Assembly (NCBI GenBank): GCA_030063045.1
Contig: JAQSEB010000226.1
Span: 124,001-188,000, forward strand
From: Pratylenchus scribneri
Lineage: Eukaryota > Nematoda > Chromadorea > Rhabditida > Pratylenchidae
DNA: 64,000 bases
Reading direction: 5' to 3'
The notes under the pieces were generated by a model, which was given only the letters and a program-made list of their open reading frames with translations, searched no databases and was not told where the DNA came from. The translations under genes were made by a program, and so were the position numbers. This document shows, piece after piece, positions 61,772-64,000 of this stretch. The number at the start of each line of letters is the position of its first letter. Within the stretch, counting starts at the first letter, position 1.

Positions 61772-62455
61772 TTGAATTGAAATGGATGAAAGTTAATGAA
61801 ATGATCTTTTGATTTCCAAATAATGTTTTGTTTTCAACATTTACGTTTGAATTTATTTAATAAATATTAACTTTGAATTTAAATTTGAATCAAATTTTCG
61901 ATAAAAGAAAATATGAAATTTCACATATTCAAAATCGTATATTTTACATTATCATATATATTTTTGTTGGATTTAATTGTTCAATAACCCGATCAGAGAT
62001 TTTGTTAAAGTTTAAAATAATTTAAAACAACTGTTATCTGTTACCTTGCCCCCCCCCCCCCCATCCCCCTGCCCAATAACACCAACTTCATGAAGAGTTA
62101 TATGTCTGCTTGCATCTATTTTGACTGGCTAATCTTTTCCAACCCCCCCCCCCCCCCCTCCCAATCCAAGACCAATCAATCGGCTCAGGATATGAGAGAG
62201 AGCTGAGCTTAGAGCCAGAACCTTTGGCATAATTCAAAAAGCTCAATTTCTTGCTGATTTTTTCTATTGGTCTTGATTCCTCTATATTTTTTGTTTTACC
62301 CAATATCCAAGCTGTAACTTTTAATCAATCAATCTAACAGAAATATAAATCTTTCTCATTCCAGCTGATTTGATTACACTCAAAACATTTCACTAAAAAC
62401 ATTTGCTATCCAATGAATGTTTGTATTATTCCTTAGTGTTTTCGATTGAATTGTA
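61772..62455. other. Intergenic region with two poly-C tracts
   Basis: Runs of 14 C (62049-62062) and 16 C (62143-62158) stand out in AT-rich DNA. No gene recognised. Confidence 0.6.
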
Positions 62456-63535
62456 ATTGTATATCATTCAGGAAAGGGATTGTAATTGCACTTTTCGTTC
62501 CGGTAGAATTGTAATTGCACTTTTCATTCCGGTTGAGTTGTAATTGCACTTTTCATTCCGGTTGAGTTGTAATTGCACTTTTCATTCCGGTTGGATTGTA
62601 ATTGCACTTTTCATTCCGGTTGAATTGTAATTGCACTTTTCATTCCGGTTGAATTGTAATTGCACTTTTCATTCCGGTTGAATTGTAATTGCACTTTTCA
62701 TTCCGGTTGAATTGTAATTGCACTTTTCATTCCGGTTGAATTGTAATTGCACTTTTCATTCCGGTTGAATTGTAATTGCACTTTTCATTCCGGTTGAATT
62801 GTAATTGCACTTTTCATTCCGGTTGAATTGTAATTGCACTTTTCATTCCGGTTGAATTGTAATTGCACTTTTCATTCCGGTTGAATTGTAATTGCACTTT
62901 TCATTCCGGTTGAATTGTAATTGCACTTTTCATTCCGGTTGAATTGTAATTGCACTTTTCATTCCGGTTGAATTGTAATTGCACTTTTCATTCCGGTTGA
63001 ATTGTAATTGTGTATCATTCAGGAAAGGGATTGTAATTGCACTTTTCATTCCGGTTGAATTGTAATTGCACTTTTCATTCCGGTTGAATTGTAATTGCAC
63101 TTTTCATTCCGGTTGAATTGTAATTGCACTTTTCATTCCGGTTGAATTGTAATTGCACTTTTCATTCCGGTTGAATTGTAATTGCACTTTTCATTCCGGT
63201 TGGATTGTAATTGCACTTTTCATTCCGGTTGAATTGTAATTGCACTTTTCATTCCGGTTGGATTGTAATTGCACTTTTCATTCCGGTTGAATTGTAATTG
63301 CACTTTTCATTCCGGTTGGATTGTAATTGCACTTTTCATTCCGGTTGAATTGTAATTGCACTTTTCATTCCGGTTGGATTGTAATTGCACTTTTCATTCC
63401 GGTTGGATTGTAATTGCACTTTTCATTCCGGTTGGATTGTAATTGCACTTTTCATTCCGGTTGAATTGTAATTGCACTTTTCATTCCGGAAGGATTGTAA
63501 TTGTAATTGCACTTTTCATTCCGGAAAGGGATTAT
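62456..63535. repeat. 29-bp satellite, array 4 (about 37 units)
   Basis: Very homogeneous array dominated by the CCGGTTGAA variant. An interruption 'tgtatcattcaggaaaggga' occurs near both 62458 and 63008, suggesting an internal duplication of the block between them. Confidence 0.97.
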
Positions 63536-63638
63536 AAAATAAAATTGTAATCTTTTTAGATCAATGCGCTTATCCACAATATTATTAATAAATTCAAGGA
63601 GAAGAAGGGATCATCAACTACAATTTTTATCACCAACA

Positions 63639-64000
63639 ATGTCGACAACACGAATTTACCTGTTGCTGTTGATCTCATCTTTCCTCCTAATCCATTCCCC
63701 ACCTCAAATTGATGGGAAAAAAAGCAGCCATTACAAAACAACGGCAGCTGAGGATCCAGTGGTACAAGCAGTTGGAAATTCGGCCACCGCTGCTAAGAAA
63801 TCACAACAATCTGCAAACTCGAAGAATGCACAACAGCATGGACAAAAGGTCGGTTTGTGTGGGTAAATTGAGAAAATGTTCAACATTTTTAAGCATATTT
63901 CAAAACCGATTGCGGCGCCAGCACCTTCTCATCAACAGCAGCAGGAAAATCCACATGAATTTTCAATTGAAGATGTCGATGAGGAACAAATTGACGAAAT
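63639..64000 (+). CDS. Secreted protein, N-terminal part, cut by window edge
   Basis: Starts MSTTRIYLLLLISSFLLIHS, a good signal peptide, followed by a polar Ala/Lys/Gln-rich segment. Exon 1 ends at about 63848 with GTCGG. Exon 2 from about 63893 reads HISKPIAAPAPSHQQQQEN, then an acidic EFSIEDVDEEQIDE, and continues past the window. An upstream in-frame Met at 63564 would bury the signal peptide, so I prefer 63639. Family not recognised. Confidence 0.65.

Overview
This is a eukaryotic, almost certainly nematode, nuclear window. Genes are split by many short introns, often 40-60 nt, with T-rich TTTCAG-like acceptors. The sequence is AT-rich and the products have clear animal orthologues. Six of 31 introns that I could phase in the first 25 kb use GC-AG instead of GT-AG splice sites. 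Together with a canonical cytosolic glutathione synthetase, this points to a tylenchid, perhaps cyst-nematode-like, plant parasite. That placement is an inference and the species cannot be fixed from the sequence alone.

Left part (1-25.4 kb) has loose genes with swollen introns. It holds a glutamate transporter of the SLC1/EAAT type (92-4834, minus), a 29-bp satellite array, a 620-bp foldback, a Rab-like GTPase with a long N-terminal extension (9785-12315, plus) and a PHAF1/UPF0183 orthologue (12475-25444, minus). One 9.2-kb intron of PHAF1 contains a complete transmembrane LRR receptor gene on the other strand (18764-22601) and a second, composite satellite. Twelve copies of one palindromic, MITE-like element of about 300 bp sit in this part, and every one lies inside an intron.

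Middle (25.9-44.4 kb) is compact. It runs UBE2F (NEDD8 E2), ribosomal protein eL31 with an apparent 5-nt frameshift, a HAPSTR1/C16orf72-like protein, IMP3, a small membrane protein, an unrecognised 298-residue protein, a head-to-head pair of membrane-anchored low-complexity proteins sharing promoter and first exon, glutathione synthetase, an RPP21-like RNase P subunit and the FACT subunit SPT16.

Right part (44.4-64 kb) holds three more arrays of the 29-bp satellite, a two-pore potassium channel (minus), a 1-kb inverted-repeat element, a TRAK/HAP1/BICDR-type motor adaptor, a chromodomain protein, the DMAP1 orthologue and the first exons of a secreted protein cut by the window edge.

Most genes are housekeeping: ribosome biogenesis (eL31, IMP3), chromatin (SPT16, chromodomain, DMAP1), neddylation (UBE2F) and glutathione synthesis. 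The novelty lies in genome architecture: intron-restricted repeats, GC-AG introns, a nested antisense gene, the mirrored gene pair and the dispersed satellites.
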